The notes: generated by a model from the sequence alone, not told the origin. 64,000 nucleotides of DNA from an uncultured bacterium (GCA_900553895.1 USFB01000005.1:1-64000), one strand, 5' to 3'; numbered from the stretch's first letter, positions 7,671 to 15,463 are shown. A program made the numbers and translations.

Positions 7671-8327
7671 TTAGTCGCTTCCGTTTGGGTTTTGTGTAAT
7701 TAGTTCAAAAGCTGTTACGGCATTGTTTTGGTCGTCATCTTGCACATAAATATTGCCGATATAAACTTGTCCATTGTTTAAAATTTTCTGATTGCTTGGA
7801 TATTGCAATAAACGTTCGCCATCAAAAGCCGTAGATATAATTGCAAAGCTATCTGATAAATCGTTAGAATGGATTATTGAATAAACGTTTGTTACTCCAT
7901 CTGTATTCGGTTTTTCGTCGCGATAAACATCTCCAACATGCAAGTGTTCGCCTTCACGAATTAAGTAACCGGTATCAACACTTTCAGGCGCAATCGGTTT
8001 TTCTTCACATTCAAAGATGTTTAATTGCCAATGGTCAAGTTTCCACTGAATTTCTTCTATTTCATCTTGTTTGGATTGTAAAAGTTCGTCTTGGTTTTGA
8101 ATAATTTTTACAATATCTCGGAATTTTTCAACTTTGTTTTTATTCTGCTTTAAAATCTTCCAATTCTCTTCTGCAATATTTTTCATCATTTCTTTTTTGA
8201 TATCTTCAATCATTATTTCAAATGTTGATGTGTCACTCGCAGAAATAATTTTGTTGAGTTTTTCACATTCTTCTTGTAGTTCGGATTTACGTTCTTCCAG
8301 TGATTCTCTCGTGATATTGTCTGCCAT
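7671..8327 (-). CDS. Coiled-coil phage protein of unknown function (218 aa)
   Basis: Residues 1-100 are strongly helical and charged (LEERKSELQEECEKLNKII, then SKQDEIEEIQWKLDHW), consistent with a long coiled coil. The C-terminal half is a different, beta-looking domain with GYLIREGEHLHVGDVYRDEK and GQVYIGNIYVQDD. No family recognised. An AAAGGAA-type site precedes the start. The next gene upstream (76 aa) ends 15 bases before. Confidence 0.65.
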   Translation of the reverse strand: MADNITRESLEERKSELQEECEKLNKIISASDTSTFEIMIEDIKKEMMKNIAEENWKILKQNKNKVEKFRDIVKIIQNQDELLQSKQDEIEEIQWKLDHWQLNIFECEEKPIAPESVDTGYLIREGEHLHVGDVYRDEKPNTDGVTNVYSIIHSNDLSDSFAIISTAFDGERLLQYPSNQKILNNGQVYIGNIYVQDDDQNNAVTAFELITQNPNGSD

Positions 8328-8342
8328 GGTATTCCTTTCTTT

Positions 8343-8573
8343 TTATTGTTTTAATAGTTCTATTGGTCTAAATATTTCATTTGTTTCGTTGGTTTCAAGT
8401 ATGGTGTATTTAAAACCTTTGTCCCACGTTTTTAAAAGTCCGTCTGCTCGCCAACCGCAAATTTTGCAAGTGAATTTGTCTTCCGTTAATGAATTGCAAT
8501 TCGAGCAAATATAAATTTTGCTTGGGAATTTTTTATTAAATTCTCGCCAATTTTTAAAAACAGCTTCTTGCAT
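8343..8573 (-). CDS. Small zinc-ribbon phage protein (76 aa)
   Basis: Contains two CxxC knuckles, CSNC and CKIC, spaced by 12 residues, giving a one-zinc ribbon flanked by an N-terminal basic helix (NWREFNKKFPSK). The C-terminal part (TWDKGFKYTILETNE) is short and beta-like. Nucleic acid or protein binding is plausible from the fold; no specific function can be given. Confidence 0.65.
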   Translation of the reverse strand: MQEAVFKNWREFNKKFPSKIYICSNCNSLTEDKFTCKICGWRADGLLKTWDKGFKYTILETNETNEIFRPIELLKQ

Positions 8574-8579
8574 ATAGTT

Positions 8580-8657
8580 CTAATATTGGTCCTCATCGTC
8601 ATGCGTAAACTCATAAAATAAAAATGCGAGTGCCAGAATAAATAAAATTTGTAACAT
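8580..8657 (-). CDS. Tiny membrane peptide (25 aa)
   Basis: A 25-codon frame with a good ribosome site (AAAGGAACCAAA before ATG). The product is MLQILFILALAFLFYEF followed by an acidic tail (DDEDQ): one hydrophobic helix with a charged end. It ends seven bases before the zinc-ribbon gene and starts 21 bases after the preceding gene, filling what would otherwise be a gap in a compact operon. Function unknown. Confidence 0.5.
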   Translation of the reverse strand: MLQILFILALAFLFYEFTHDDEDQY

Positions 8658-8678
8658 TTTGGTTCCTTTCTTTTGTGA

Positions 8679-8969
8679 TTAATGAGGTCTTTTGATTATT
8701 TGGTAAGAGCTAACTAAAAAAATGCCGTCAGAAAATTTGCCTTTCATTCGTACATAATCGCCAACTTCAACCGTGCAACGTCCTTGCCAATAAACGCACA
8801 TCCTGCCTTCCGGCTTTTCGTAACTCGGGCAATAAAAAACGCTTTTAAGCCTTTCTCCATACCATTTGTTTAAAAAATCAATTTTGCATACAGTTACATC
8901 TACAATTGAATCACCCCACTCTGGTGTAAAATTGTTTTTCACAAATCGTCTTCTTTTTTTAGTCATCAC
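8679..8969 (-). CDS. Phage early protein, possibly OB-fold (96 aa)
   Basis: Starts with a basic stretch (TKKRRRFVKNN), then a mainly beta domain with VDVTVCKIDF, GRMCVYWQGRCTVEVGDYVRMKG and FLVSSYQIIKR. The alternation and GDYVRMKG turn resemble small OB-fold nucleic acid-binding proteins, which would suit its place directly after the replication gene, but this is an impression of fold only. Overlaps the replication gene by 11 bases. Confidence 0.6.
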   Translation of the reverse strand: MMTKKRRRFVKNNFTPEWGDSIVDVTVCKIDFLNKWYGERLKSVFYCPSYEKPEGRMCVYWQGRCTVEVGDYVRMKGKFSDGIFLVSSYQIIKRPH

Positions 8970-9852
8970 AAGACTCCTTCAAATATTCCTTAAGCTCTTT
9001 GTCTGTAATATCAAATTTCTTTTTTAGTTCAGTTAAAGTTGGTAAAACCATCAAACGACCTTGGTAAACTTTGGAGTGTTTTGCAATAAGTTCCAATGCA
9101 TCAACCTTATTGCAAATGGAATTTGCTTTTTGTACCGTTTCAGACTGTTCTTCTTCTTTCGTACTATCTTTTTGTTTTTCTGCTCGGAGTTCAGAAGGTG
9201 TTTTTTTATGTTTCAATTTGCCCCACTGACCGTTTAGAATTTGTGCAAGATTATTACCTTTTAGTAACCAATTAGATGCAGGTTTGTAATTGATGTCATT
9301 ATCGAATTTGATACTATGAAGTGTGTATAAAATATCAGGTAATAATGTTTTGAAATCTTCAATTTTGTTAGAATATTCAATAAGTTTCTTTTTCTCATCA
9401 TCATCAAGAACAGGTGATATACCAAATTCATCTTTATAAGCTTTTGTGTAGGCACTAAGCAACCATCTGATATTTGCGCTTTTCTTATTCTTATTTGCTT
9501 TTTCTTCCTGTCTTTCGATATTTCTGATAATTCTATCGTTAATAAATACACCGTCTTCTTGTCTGAACAACTTGAATTCAGTAAGAATTGATTTTAAAAA
9601 AGAAGAATCTACTCGGAGTTCATCTGCAAGCATTTCAATATCAGCAACTTCTAAGCTGTTTTTGTGCATATATTCAACGACTGCCCAATAAACACCGTAA
9701 GAAGCGAATGGTAAAAGCTTTTTTGCTTCATCTTCCGTAAAATTGTTTCTGCTTTTTCTGAATTCAAAAAACATCTTAACAATTTTTTCATCCGTTCTGG
9801 CATTAAGGTCATGTTGAAAATATAGTTCGCTGTATTCGGTAGTTTTTGGCAT
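8959..9852 (-). CDS. Phage replication protein, DUF4373 (Lin1244/Lin1753-like) N-terminal domain
   Basis: A 297-residue protein. Its N-terminus YFQHDLNARTDEKIVKMF and the following GVYWAVVEYMHK match the DUF4373 winged-helix domain of phage replication initiators related to DnaD. The middle is Lys/Glu-rich (about 110-135 and 215-240) and the C-terminus is a small helical segment. Such proteins usually bind the phage origin and recruit the host helicase loader. No helicase or loader gene accompanies it, so host DnaB would have to be used. Confidence 0.75.
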   Translation of the reverse strand: MPKTTEYSELYFQHDLNARTDEKIVKMFFEFRKSRNNFTEDEAKKLLPFASYGVYWAVVEYMHKNSLEVADIEMLADELRVDSSFLKSILTEFKLFRQEDGVFINDRIIRNIERQEEKANKNKKSANIRWLLSAYTKAYKDEFGISPVLDDDEKKKLIEYSNKIEDFKTLLPDILYTLHSIKFDNDINYKPASNWLLKGNNLAQILNGQWGKLKHKKTPSELRAEKQKDSTKEEEQSETVQKANSICNKVDALELIAKHSKVYQGRLMVLPTLTELKKKFDITDKELKEYLKESCDD

Positions 9853-9866
9853 AGAACAAATTTCCT

Positions 9867-10130
9867 TTATCCCTCAATTGCCTTAAGATAGTATTTGTTA
9901 AGGTTACATTCATTGATTACATTCTCTAAATCTTTTTTAGCTCTTTGCATTGCAAGAGTTGAAATTCTACCTTCTACCAAAAAATCGGGTATTATTATGC
10001 CATTGTTGTGGTTATTAATTTGTGCCATATAGTTTGTGTAATAGTAACCATAGATTTTTTTGTATAAGGTTTCTTTTTTTTGTTTCTCGGGTGTTAGTAA
10101 ACACTTGATGAATTGTTTTAGGTTTCGCAT
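9867..10130 (-). CDS. Phage early protein of unknown function (87 aa)
   Basis: A basic, tyrosine-rich protein (LYKKIYGYYYTNYMAQ) with a helical C-terminal half (STLAMQRAKKDLENVINEC). No family recognised. It lies between the ribbon-helix-helix gene and the replication gene, 14 bases before the latter, so it is an early gene that may act with replication. Confidence 0.6.
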   Translation of the reverse strand: MRNLKQFIKCLLTPEKQKKETLYKKIYGYYYTNYMAQINNHNNGIIIPDFLVEGRISTLAMQRAKKDLENVINECNLNKYYLKAIEG

Positions 10131-10152
10131 TTTTCTCTCTTTCTGTTGGTAG

Positions 10153-10302
10153 TTAGTTTTGCTTTAGATTCTGCTGTAAAATTTTTACAATGAAATTACT
10201 TCTTGATAATTTTTCAGCATTTGCCAGTTCGTCAATTTCCTGCAGTAAATCGTACGGTATACTTACACTTACAGGAATCCTGTTTTTTAAAAGTTCTGCC
10301 AT
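10153..10302 (-). CDS. Ribbon-helix-helix (CopG/Arc-type) regulator, first gene of the leftward operon
   Basis: A 49-codon frame with AAAGGAAAAA before the ATG. The product MAELLKNRIPVSVSIPYD... has the RHH pattern: a beta strand RIPVSVSIP, helix A LLQEIDELANAEK and helix B SRSNFIVKILQQNL. Proteins of this size and type are dimeric repressors. Being the first gene downstream of the divergent control region, it probably regulates its own operon. Confidence 0.7.
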   Translation of the reverse strand: MAELLKNRIPVSVSIPYDLLQEIDELANAEKLSRSNFIVKILQQNLKQN

Positions 10303-10405
10303 TTTTTCCTTTCTTTACGTCACCAAAAAATAGCACGAGAAATAAGGCAATTTTTGCCATTTTCGTGTTTTTTATGATATAGTAATTAAATAAATAATTA
10401 ATTAA

Positions 10406-10463
10406 GTACAAGAAGAATTGTACACTTATTTTAAAACTAAGTCAAGCAGTTTTAAAACTAAGT
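10406..10463. promoter_or_regulatory. Probable operator cluster between the leftward operon and the repressor gene
   Basis: Two copies of TTTTAAAACTAAGT lie at 10429-10442 and 10450-10463, exactly 21 bp apart (two helical turns). The second is part of the perfect palindrome AGTTTTAAAACT (10448-10459). Just to the left is a perfect inverted repeat, GTACAA (10406-10411) and TTGTAC (10418-10423). The cluster lies 31 bases before the repressor ATG, in the divergent intergenic region, as expected for a lysogeny switch. Confidence 0.65.
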
Positions 10464-10493
10464 TACAAAACTTCATACTTTTGGAGTAGAAAA

Positions 10494-11039
10494 ATGACAA
10501 CTCAGGGTAAGCGATTAAAAAAAATTAGGTTAGCTTTAGGTCTGTCCGGTGATGATTTTGGTAAGAAAATAGGAGTTTCCAAACAGTATATTTCTAATTT
10601 AGAAGCTGATAGAAATATTTTAAACAATGAAAAATTAGTATCGTTATTGATTGACTTTGATGTGAATCTGAATTATTTAATTGCAGGTAAAGGTGAGATG
10701 TTTATTAATGAATGCGAGAATACGCATGCATTGGTTGATAATCCCAAATGTGCTTCTAATTTTAAAAATTGGGGTGAAAGGTTATGTAATCTTTTTGCAG
10801 AAAACAACATTACACCAAAAAGTTTTGCAAAGCTTGCCGGTATAAGTGCAAGTAGGATGGATGATTTTATTATCAATTCTGCGGAACCAACTATAGCAGA
10901 ATTGAATGCGATAAAATCAAAAGCGGATATCAGCATTGATGAGTTGTTGTATGGTGAAAGTGTCAAACAACAGGGAAATAATCCACAAGTGTTTACTCAA
11001 GAAGAAATTTTGAAGTTAAAAAAACTTATCGGTTCATAG
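10494..11039 (+). CDS. Prophage repressor with two tandem Xre-type HTH domains
   Basis: The 181-residue protein has a classic HTH at about 5-70 (LKKIRLALGLSGDDFGKKIG, SKQYISNLEADR) and a second HTH-like domain at about 93-152 (GERLCNLFAENNITPKSFAK, ISASRMDDFI). There is no S24 protease domain or Ala-Gly cleavage site, so it should not respond to RecA by self-cleavage like lambda CI. It faces the early operon across the operator cluster and is the best candidate for the lysogeny master repressor. A TTTGGAGTAG site precedes the ATG. Confidence 0.8.
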   Translation: MTTQGKRLKKIRLALGLSGDDFGKKIGVSKQYISNLEADRNILNNEKLVSLLIDFDVNLNYLIAGKGEMFINECENTHALVDNPKCASNFKNWGERLCNLFAENNITPKSFAKLAGISASRMDDFIINSAEPTIAELNAIKSKADISIDELLYGESVKQQGNNPQVFTQEEILKLKKLIGS

Positions 11040-11274
11040 TGTGAAGGATAACTTTATCCTTTAAATCACCGTTTAGTGTGTCAATTTTTACATCGTAAAT
11101 TTGTTGGATAGTATTTACATTGTTAAAATATCGGTGGTCGATTTTCTTTTTAATTCTTGTATAAGCATAATTTGTAAAAATCAAATTGACTACTAATAGT
11201 AGGATTACAATGTTTATTTTATCTTCCATTAGTCTTGAAAGTTCAGTGTGAAGTTTAATTATTAAATTTATCAT
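11026..11274 (-). CDS. Small membrane protein antisense to the repressor end (82 aa)
   Basis: An ATG at 11274 is preceded by AAAGGAGCCGGT, much stronger than the signal for the in-frame upstream start at 11310, so the shorter form is chosen. The product has a hydrophobic segment INIVILLLVVNLIFTNYAY (about residues 21-40) and a basic cytoplasmic tail. It converges on the repressor gene and overlaps its last 14 bases. Function unknown. A lysogenic conversion role is possible because it lies in the immunity region. Confidence 0.55.
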   Translation of the reverse strand: MINLIIKLHTELSRLMEDKINIVILLLVVNLIFTNYAYTRIKKKIDHRYFNNVNTIQQIYDVKIDTLNGDLKDKVILHTMNR

Positions 11275-11330
11275 ACCGGCTCCTTTTGTTATATTTAAAA
11301 AGTGAATCATAAAATAGTCTTTTATGTCTA

Positions 11331-11370
11331 CATACTACGAGGGTGTAGATTTATTCTGACTGCATACTAC
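11331..11370 (+). promoter_or_regulatory. Direct repeats CATACTAC upstream of the second Xre gene
   Basis: CATACTAC occurs at 11331-11338 and 11363-11370, 32 bp apart (about three turns), with a looser CATGTACTAT overlapping the start codon. CTACA (11328-11332) and TGTAG (11344-11348) form an inverted repeat around the first copy. Probably binding sites for one of the two HTH proteins. Confidence 0.4.
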
Positions 11371-11378
11371 CATGTACT

Positions 11379-11594
11379 ATGAATGATTTTTTTTATAAAA
11401 ATATTGGATTAAGAATAGCTCAAAAAAGAATAAATCGAAAACTCAGCCAAGAAAAATTGGCTGAGTTAGCAGGTTTGAGCCGAAATTACATAGGGAAAAT
11501 TGAACGTGGCGAAAGAAAAGCTACGTTAGATGCAATAAAACAAATATCAATTGTTCTAAATTATCCGCTTGAAGAATTATTTAGGGGTTTGTAA
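11379..11594 (+). CDS. Xre family transcriptional regulator (71 aa)
   Basis: A single HTH_3 domain fills the whole protein: IGLRIAQKRINRKLSQEKLA, LAGLSRNYIGKIERGER and a final helix IKQISIVLNYPLEELF. This is the size of Cro-type or restriction-controller-type regulators. With the tandem-HTH repressor it makes a two-regulator control region. No clear ribosome site precedes the ATG. Confidence 0.82.
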   Translation: MNDFFYKNIGLRIAQKRINRKLSQEKLAELAGLSRNYIGKIERGERKATLDAIKQISIVLNYPLEELFRGL

Positions 11595-11650
11595 AATATT
11601 TTGGTCTGTGATAGTATATATAGGTAAAGTGTGTAGTCTGGAGTCGCATA

Positions 11651-12217
11651 ATGTTTTTACATGCAAGTGAAATTTTTTATTTTTGTATACTACCAATTTT
11701 ATTTTTTGTAACTATGATGTTACATTATAAAACGCAAGCTAAAGAATATTACACTTCTTATAATGAAATCAAAGATAAGTATCAGAATTTATTAACAAAA
11801 TTTAATGCAATCAACAAGATAAACGTTTGCGACAATCTGGAAACAGAGCAAACAGATGACAATGAGAATGAATGTAGCATAACAAAACATTGTGATATCT
11901 GCAATTCTACTGAAAACATACATTATTACCCAACATCAGGCTTTAAAAACATCAATGGGAGTAAAGTATTTCTTTCAGGAGGTTTTAACATTTGTGACGA
12001 GTGTTTGAATATTTGCCAAAAATGTGAATGCGGAAAATTAAAAATTCCATACTTTTTAACAGAATACGTTAATGACATAATGGAGAGTGCTTTATTTTGC
12101 AATTGCGAAGAAGATAATGATAGAAAGCTAGAAAGATATAATAAAGAAAAATTGAAATTTGATATAATGTTATCGAAAAGAAAATATAAAAAAATTGTTG
12201 ATAAATATAAGGAGTAA
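11651..12217 (+). CDS. Membrane-anchored Cys-rich phage protein (188 aa)
   Basis: The N-terminus has a hydrophobic helix (about residues 7-24, IFYFCILPILFFVTMMLH), followed by a helical linker and a domain with several CxxC-type pairs: CDIC, CDEC, CQKCEC and CNC. These could hold one or two zinc ions facing the cytoplasm. No family recognised. It sits just after the immunity genes, a common place for superinfection exclusion or other lysogenic conversion genes; that role is inferred from position only. Confidence 0.6.
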   Translation: MFLHASEIFYFCILPILFFVTMMLHYKTQAKEYYTSYNEIKDKYQNLLTKFNAINKINVCDNLETEQTDDNENECSITKHCDICNSTENIHYYPTSGFKNINGSKVFLSGGFNICDECLNICQKCECGKLKIPYFLTEYVNDIMESALFCNCEEDNDRKLERYNKEKLKFDIMLSKRKYKKIVDKYKE

Positions 12218-12219
12218 AT

Positions 12220-12477
12220 ATGAGAAAAATTTTAATCGCAATTATTTTACTAGTGTCTACAGGTTCTGTTTTTGCATACGATTACTATTCAAATGGTAGA
12301 TATGCTGATTATGGAAATAATAATTACAGGTCAAATTATTCTTATCAACAGCAAATGGAACAACAAGAACAAATGCGTAGAATACAGCAGGAACAAGCGA
12401 ACCAAGAGTATTATAGACGTCAACAAGAAATGAATAACAGATATAGACAAAATAATCAAAGAATGTTCAATTATTAG
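12220..12477 (+). CDS. Small exported Gln/Asn/Tyr-rich protein (85 aa)
   Basis: Starts two bases after the previous stop with an excellent ribosome site (AAGGAGTAAAT). A Sec signal peptide is evident (MRKILIAIILLVSTGSVFA, cut before YDYY). The mature 66 residues are almost entirely Gln, Asn, Tyr, Arg and Glu (NNNYRSNYSYQQQM and similar), so it is low-complexity and probably disordered. Expression from a prophage with export suggests a lysogenic conversion factor, but no function can be named. Confidence 0.6.
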   Translation: MRKILIAIILLVSTGSVFAYDYYSNGRYADYGNNNYRSNYSYQQQMEQQEQMRRIQQEQANQEYYRRQQEMNNRYRQNNQRMFNY

Positions 12478-12488
12478 TTTATGCGTTC

Positions 12489-12595
12489 GCAATGCAAACG
12501 CAATGCGTGTGCATAAAAAATAAATATGCGGTGCATAAATCTTTGTAATGCGTTTACAATGCAAGTGCATTGCGAAAAATTATGCGTCGCAATGC
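12489..12595. repeat. Iteron-like array of GCAATGC repeats phased at 11 bp
   Basis: GCAATGC or one-mismatch forms occur at 12489, 12500, 12545, 12556, 12567 (inverted, GCATTGC) and 12589; the gaps are 11, 45, 11, 11 and 22 bases. Degenerate ATGCG/TGCAT forms lie between. Copies on the same helical face followed by a very AT-rich tract (12597-12660) are the layout of a plasmid- or phage-type origin with a DNA-unwinding element. A multi-site operator is the alternative. Confidence 0.6.
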
Positions 12596-12629
12596 CATTA
12601 AATAAAATAAAATTAAATTAAAGAAAATT

Positions 12630-12699
12630 AAAAATATACTAAAAGTATATTTTTCTTTTAAAAGGGAAAGAAAATTTTAAAAATTCTTTCTCTTTTTTT
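12630..12699 (+). terminator. Two consecutive intrinsic terminator-like hairpins
   Basis: First hairpin: AAAAATATAC (12630-12639) pairs with GTATATTTTT (12645-12654), weak because it is all A/T apart from one G-C pair, and followed by CTTTT. Second: GAAAGAA (12666-12672) pairs with TTCTTTC (12684-12690), followed by TCTTTTTTT (12691-12699). The second is the better terminator and would end the transcript of the exported Gln-rich gene before the late operon. Confidence 0.5.
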
Positions 12700-13006
12700 G
12701 TTGCATTTGTAAACAAATGTAAAGATTAAACTTTTAGGAATAATGCGGATTTGAGTTTGTTTGAAAATTATTTAATTATTTATTTAATAATGACTTTTGA
12801 TAAAAAATGTTTTAAAGTTCAAAATAGGTTACGAAATGTGATTTGTTTCTCAAATGAGAAGGCGGGAGCTATGCAAATCAATGAGTAATAACCGGTGAAC
12901 ACAGGTGAACTGCGTTTACAACTCTCTTATTAAATAGTGGTTGATAGTGGTTAGGGCTTTTGCCCTAATCACTTGAAAAAGAGAGAAAAAAAGAGAGAAG
13001 GCAAAA
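12700..13006. promoter_or_regulatory. Late-operon leader region, non-coding
   Basis: No gene of useful length. Seen: a 16-bp palindrome CATTTGT-AA-ACAAATG (12704-12719); a tandem GGTGAAC at 12894-12900 and 12904-12910 (10-bp period); and a strong 11-bp hairpin GTGGTTAGGGC (12947-12957) with GCCCTAATCAC (12962-12972) and a 4-base loop, not followed by a T-tract. The region lies directly upstream of the rightward morphogenesis operon and probably carries its promoter. I could not pick a convincing -35/-10 pair. Confidence 0.4.
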
Positions 13007-13399
13007 GTGTTAATCAAGTGTGTAAAATGTAATGTTAAAAATGAAGTGATTGAAATTCAAGAGCTGGAAGATATCGCAAATTTTTCTGAAAGATTATTGA
13101 TAATAGGTGTTTGCAGAGGTTGTAACAGCAAACTTGTTTCACTCGTTGAAATAAGAAATTCGGATAAAAAAGTTTTTATTGATTCATTCGCAGGAATTGA
13201 AGCAACAAACGTAATAAAACGTGAAAGAAAACGTTTGAAAAACAAAAACTTAAACCATAAGTACAACGGTTTTGTTTACGGCAAAAATAAAGAAATTCGC
13301 AATAAGAAAGGCGAAGTTACACAAATAAGACAGTATGCTTCTGATTACAAAACAGGAAAGAAAACACTTATTAAAACTCTAATTTTCCCAAACATTTAA
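13007..13399 (+). CDS. Zinc-finger-like phage protein at the head of the late operon (130 aa)
   Basis: GTG start with GAGAAGG eight bases upstream. Four Cys in two CxxC pairs (IKCVKCNV and VCRGCNSK) bracket about 30 residues and suggest one zinc site. The C-terminal half is strongly basic (VIKRERKRLKNKNLNHK, then KTGKKTLIKT). A DNA- or RNA-binding role is plausible, and in this position it could be a late regulator or an HNH-like remnant, though no HNH motif is visible. Confidence 0.6.
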   Translation: MLIKCVKCNVKNEVIEIQELEDIANFSERLLIIGVCRGCNSKLVSLVEIRNSDKKVFIDSFAGIEATNVIKRERKRLKNKNLNHKYNGFVYGKNKEIRNKKGEVTQIRQYASDYKTGKKTLIKTLIFPNI

Positions 13400-13441
13400 T
13401 AAACTCCAAGAGTCAAATAAACACACATTTGATTTAGGCTT

Positions 13442-13463
13442 GGCGAGGTGTACTACCCTCGCC
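13442..13463 (+). promoter_or_regulatory. Strong hairpin in the leader of the small terminase gene
   Basis: GGCGAGG (13442-13448) pairs with CCTCGCC (13457-13463) around an 8-base loop. It is followed by TCTCTCTTT, an imperfect T-rich tract, and ends 24 bases before the TerS ATG. It could attenuate transcription between the preceding gene and the packaging genes. Confidence 0.45.
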
Positions 13464-13487
13464 TCTCTCTTTAAAAAAAGGTACAAT

Positions 13488-13898
13488 ATGACTGAATTAC
13501 CCAAATTAACAGGAAAACAACAACAATTCGTTTTGTATTACAACATCAATGGTGGTAATGCAACCGAAGCTTACAAGAAAAGCTACAACTGTGAAGGGAT
13601 GAAAGATTCTTCAATCAACGTTGAAGCCAGTAAATTGTTGAAAAACCCTAATGTTTCCCTATGGATAAAGCAAGCTGAAAAGAATATACAGCAAGTATTT
13701 GAGGATGAAATTAAATATTCTGCAAAAGATTGTTTTGATGAATTAGCAGAGGTTCAAGCTAGAGCCAAACGAAACGCCGGAAATTATTCACAAGAAATTA
13801 AAGCAATTGAGCTGAAAGGAAAATTAGCAGGTCATTTTGTCGACAGGCAACATATTACAGGCGGTGGGCTTGCGGATGTATTAGACCAATTGAAATAA
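13488..13898 (+). CDS. terS: Terminase small subunit
   Basis: A 136-residue protein with the Terminase_2 layout: LTGKQQQFVLYYNINGGNAT, EAYKKSYN, then VEASKLLKNPNVSLWI (the HTH-containing DNA-binding part) and a C-terminal oligomerisation helix with IKAIELKGKLAGHF. It would recognise phage DNA and load the large subunit. A longer frame begins at 13440, but its first residues come from the leader hairpin; AAAAAAAGG before 13488 supports the shorter form. Large subunit follows 4 bases after the stop. Confidence 0.9.
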   Translation: MTELPKLTGKQQQFVLYYNINGGNATEAYKKSYNCEGMKDSSINVEASKLLKNPNVSLWIKQAEKNIQQVFEDEIKYSAKDCFDELAEVQARAKRNAGNYSQEIKAIELKGKLAGHFVDRQHITGGGLADVLDQLK

Positions 13899-13902
13899 GG
13901 TT

Positions 13903-15453
13903 ATGAATGAAAATATTGATATACAAAAATTGCAAAAGTTAAAAGATAATTTGCCGTATTTTGCTTCTAAACTTTTGAAAATTAAAACAAAAAACCAAGG
14001 TTTAATTTATTTCAATTTTACAAATATTCAATTTGATGCACATTCAAAAATTCAAGAACGAAAAAGATTAGGCAAACCCTGCAAAATTGTTTTTCTGAAA
14101 TCTCGTCAAGTCGGTATGTCAACTCTAACTGAAGCACGATTTTTCTCAAATATTTTATTCAGAAAAGCAAAAAATGCTTTCGTTTTAGCTGATAAATCTG
14201 ATTCAGCTAAAAACATTTTTGCAATGACCAAAAGATATTATGACAATTTGCCTGATGGTTTGAAAATTCCGCTAATCAAGGACAGCACGGAAGAACTTGC
14301 ACTACAAACTGATTCAAGTTTTAGAGTTGGTACTGCAGGCAGTAAATCAGTTGGTAGAAGTATGACCATTAACTACTTTCACGGTTCAGAAGTTGCGTTT
14401 TGGTCTAATGCAAATGAAATTGTTTCAGGTATGCTTCAAACAATTCCTGATAATCCTGAATCAGAGCTTATTCTTGAATCAACCGCAAACGGAACGAGCG
14501 GTGATGGGGCTTATTTTTACAACCTTGTACAGTCAGGCTTAGAAAAGAATTCTGATTATCTGACCTTATTCTATGCGTGGTATCAGCAGAACGAATACAG
14601 GCGTAAAATAATTGAACCGATTAAGTGGAATGAAGAGGAATTATTTCTAAAAAGAATTTACAACCTTGATGATGAACAATTAGCTTGGCGAAGAGCAAAG
14701 CTGGAAGGCGATTTCAAAGGACGTGAATATCTCTTTAAGCAAGAATATCCTTCATCAATTCAAGAAGCTTTTGTTACAACTTCTAACGCATTAATACCTT
14801 TGAACTTTATCGAGCTTTCAAGAAAAAATCGCGGAATAAGTTCTGCAGGTATGCCTGTTGTAATTGGTGTTGACCCTGCACGCAGTTCTGATAGAACAAT
14901 TATTACGATAAGGCAAGGACGTGTAATCAAGAAATTTTACAAGTTTGAAAAAATGGATAACGTAAGATTAGCAGGGATAATTCTACGTTTGATACAAGCT
15001 ATTAAGCCTGCAAGAGTTTTTATAGACTACGGACACGGAACAGGAGCCTATGATATTCTTGTAAGTCAAGGTGCAGGTAGTGTTATCGAATTAGTACAAT
15101 TTGGTTCAAGTGCTTATGATAACAAAAAGTATGCCAACCGCCGTGCGGAAATGTATGACAAAATGCGGTCTTGGTACATACAAGATGGTGGTGTACAAAT
15201 TCAGGACCATGAATACATAGAAGAATTTGTGCGTGATATTTCAATAATCCCTGATTTGAAAGTATCTGATTCAACTGGAAGATTTTCTTTAGAGAAAAAA
15301 GAAAACATTGTAAAAGGTACAGAAATTCATTCTACCGACTTTGCAGATTCACTTGCTTTAACTTTCGCAAGTCCTGTTCAAGCGGTATCTTACGATTTTG
15401 AAAATCCTGTACAAATTCAAACTGTAAATAAGAATTGGCAACAACGATTATAG
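13903..15453 (+). CDS. terL: Terminase large subunit (packaging ATPase-nuclease)
   Basis: A 516-residue packaging motor. The N-terminal ATPase domain has a Walker A variant KSRQVGMST (residues 66-74) and ILESTANGTSGDG around 190-205, matching the coupling-motif region. The C-terminal RNase H-fold nuclease shows the acidic triad region: D324 in GVDPARSSD, D375 in FIDYGHG, and D479/D482 in DFADSLAL. All key residues are present and length is normal, so it should be active. Confidence 0.93.
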   Translation: MNENIDIQKLQKLKDNLPYFASKLLKIKTKNQGLIYFNFTNIQFDAHSKIQERKRLGKPCKIVFLKSRQVGMSTLTEARFFSNILFRKAKNAFVLADKSDSAKNIFAMTKRYYDNLPDGLKIPLIKDSTEELALQTDSSFRVGTAGSKSVGRSMTINYFHGSEVAFWSNANEIVSGMLQTIPDNPESELILESTANGTSGDGAYFYNLVQSGLEKNSDYLTLFYAWYQQNEYRRKIIEPIKWNEEELFLKRIYNLDDEQLAWRRAKLEGDFKGREYLFKQEYPSSIQEAFVTTSNALIPLNFIELSRKNRGISSAGMPVVIGVDPARSSDRTIITIRQGRVIKKFYKFEKMDNVRLAGIILRLIQAIKPARVFIDYGHGTGAYDILVSQGAGSVIELVQFGSSAYDNKKYANRRAEMYDKMRSWYIQDGGVQIQDHEYIEEFVRDISIIPDLKVSDSTGRFSLEKKENIVKGTEIHSTDFADSLALTFASPVQAVSYDFENPVQIQTVNKNWQQRL

Positions 15454-15463
15454 GAGGATAAAA

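Noticed and set aside
12480..12600. CRISPR array
   Set aside because: The GCAATGC repeats are 7 bases long with 4-38 base gaps and no unique spacers of constant length; an iteron or operator array fits better.
13440..13487. Upstream start for the small terminase (MARCTTLASLF...)
   Set aside because: Those codons come from the GGCGAGG/CCTCGCC leader hairpin; the ATG at 13488 has its own ribosome site and matches the family start.
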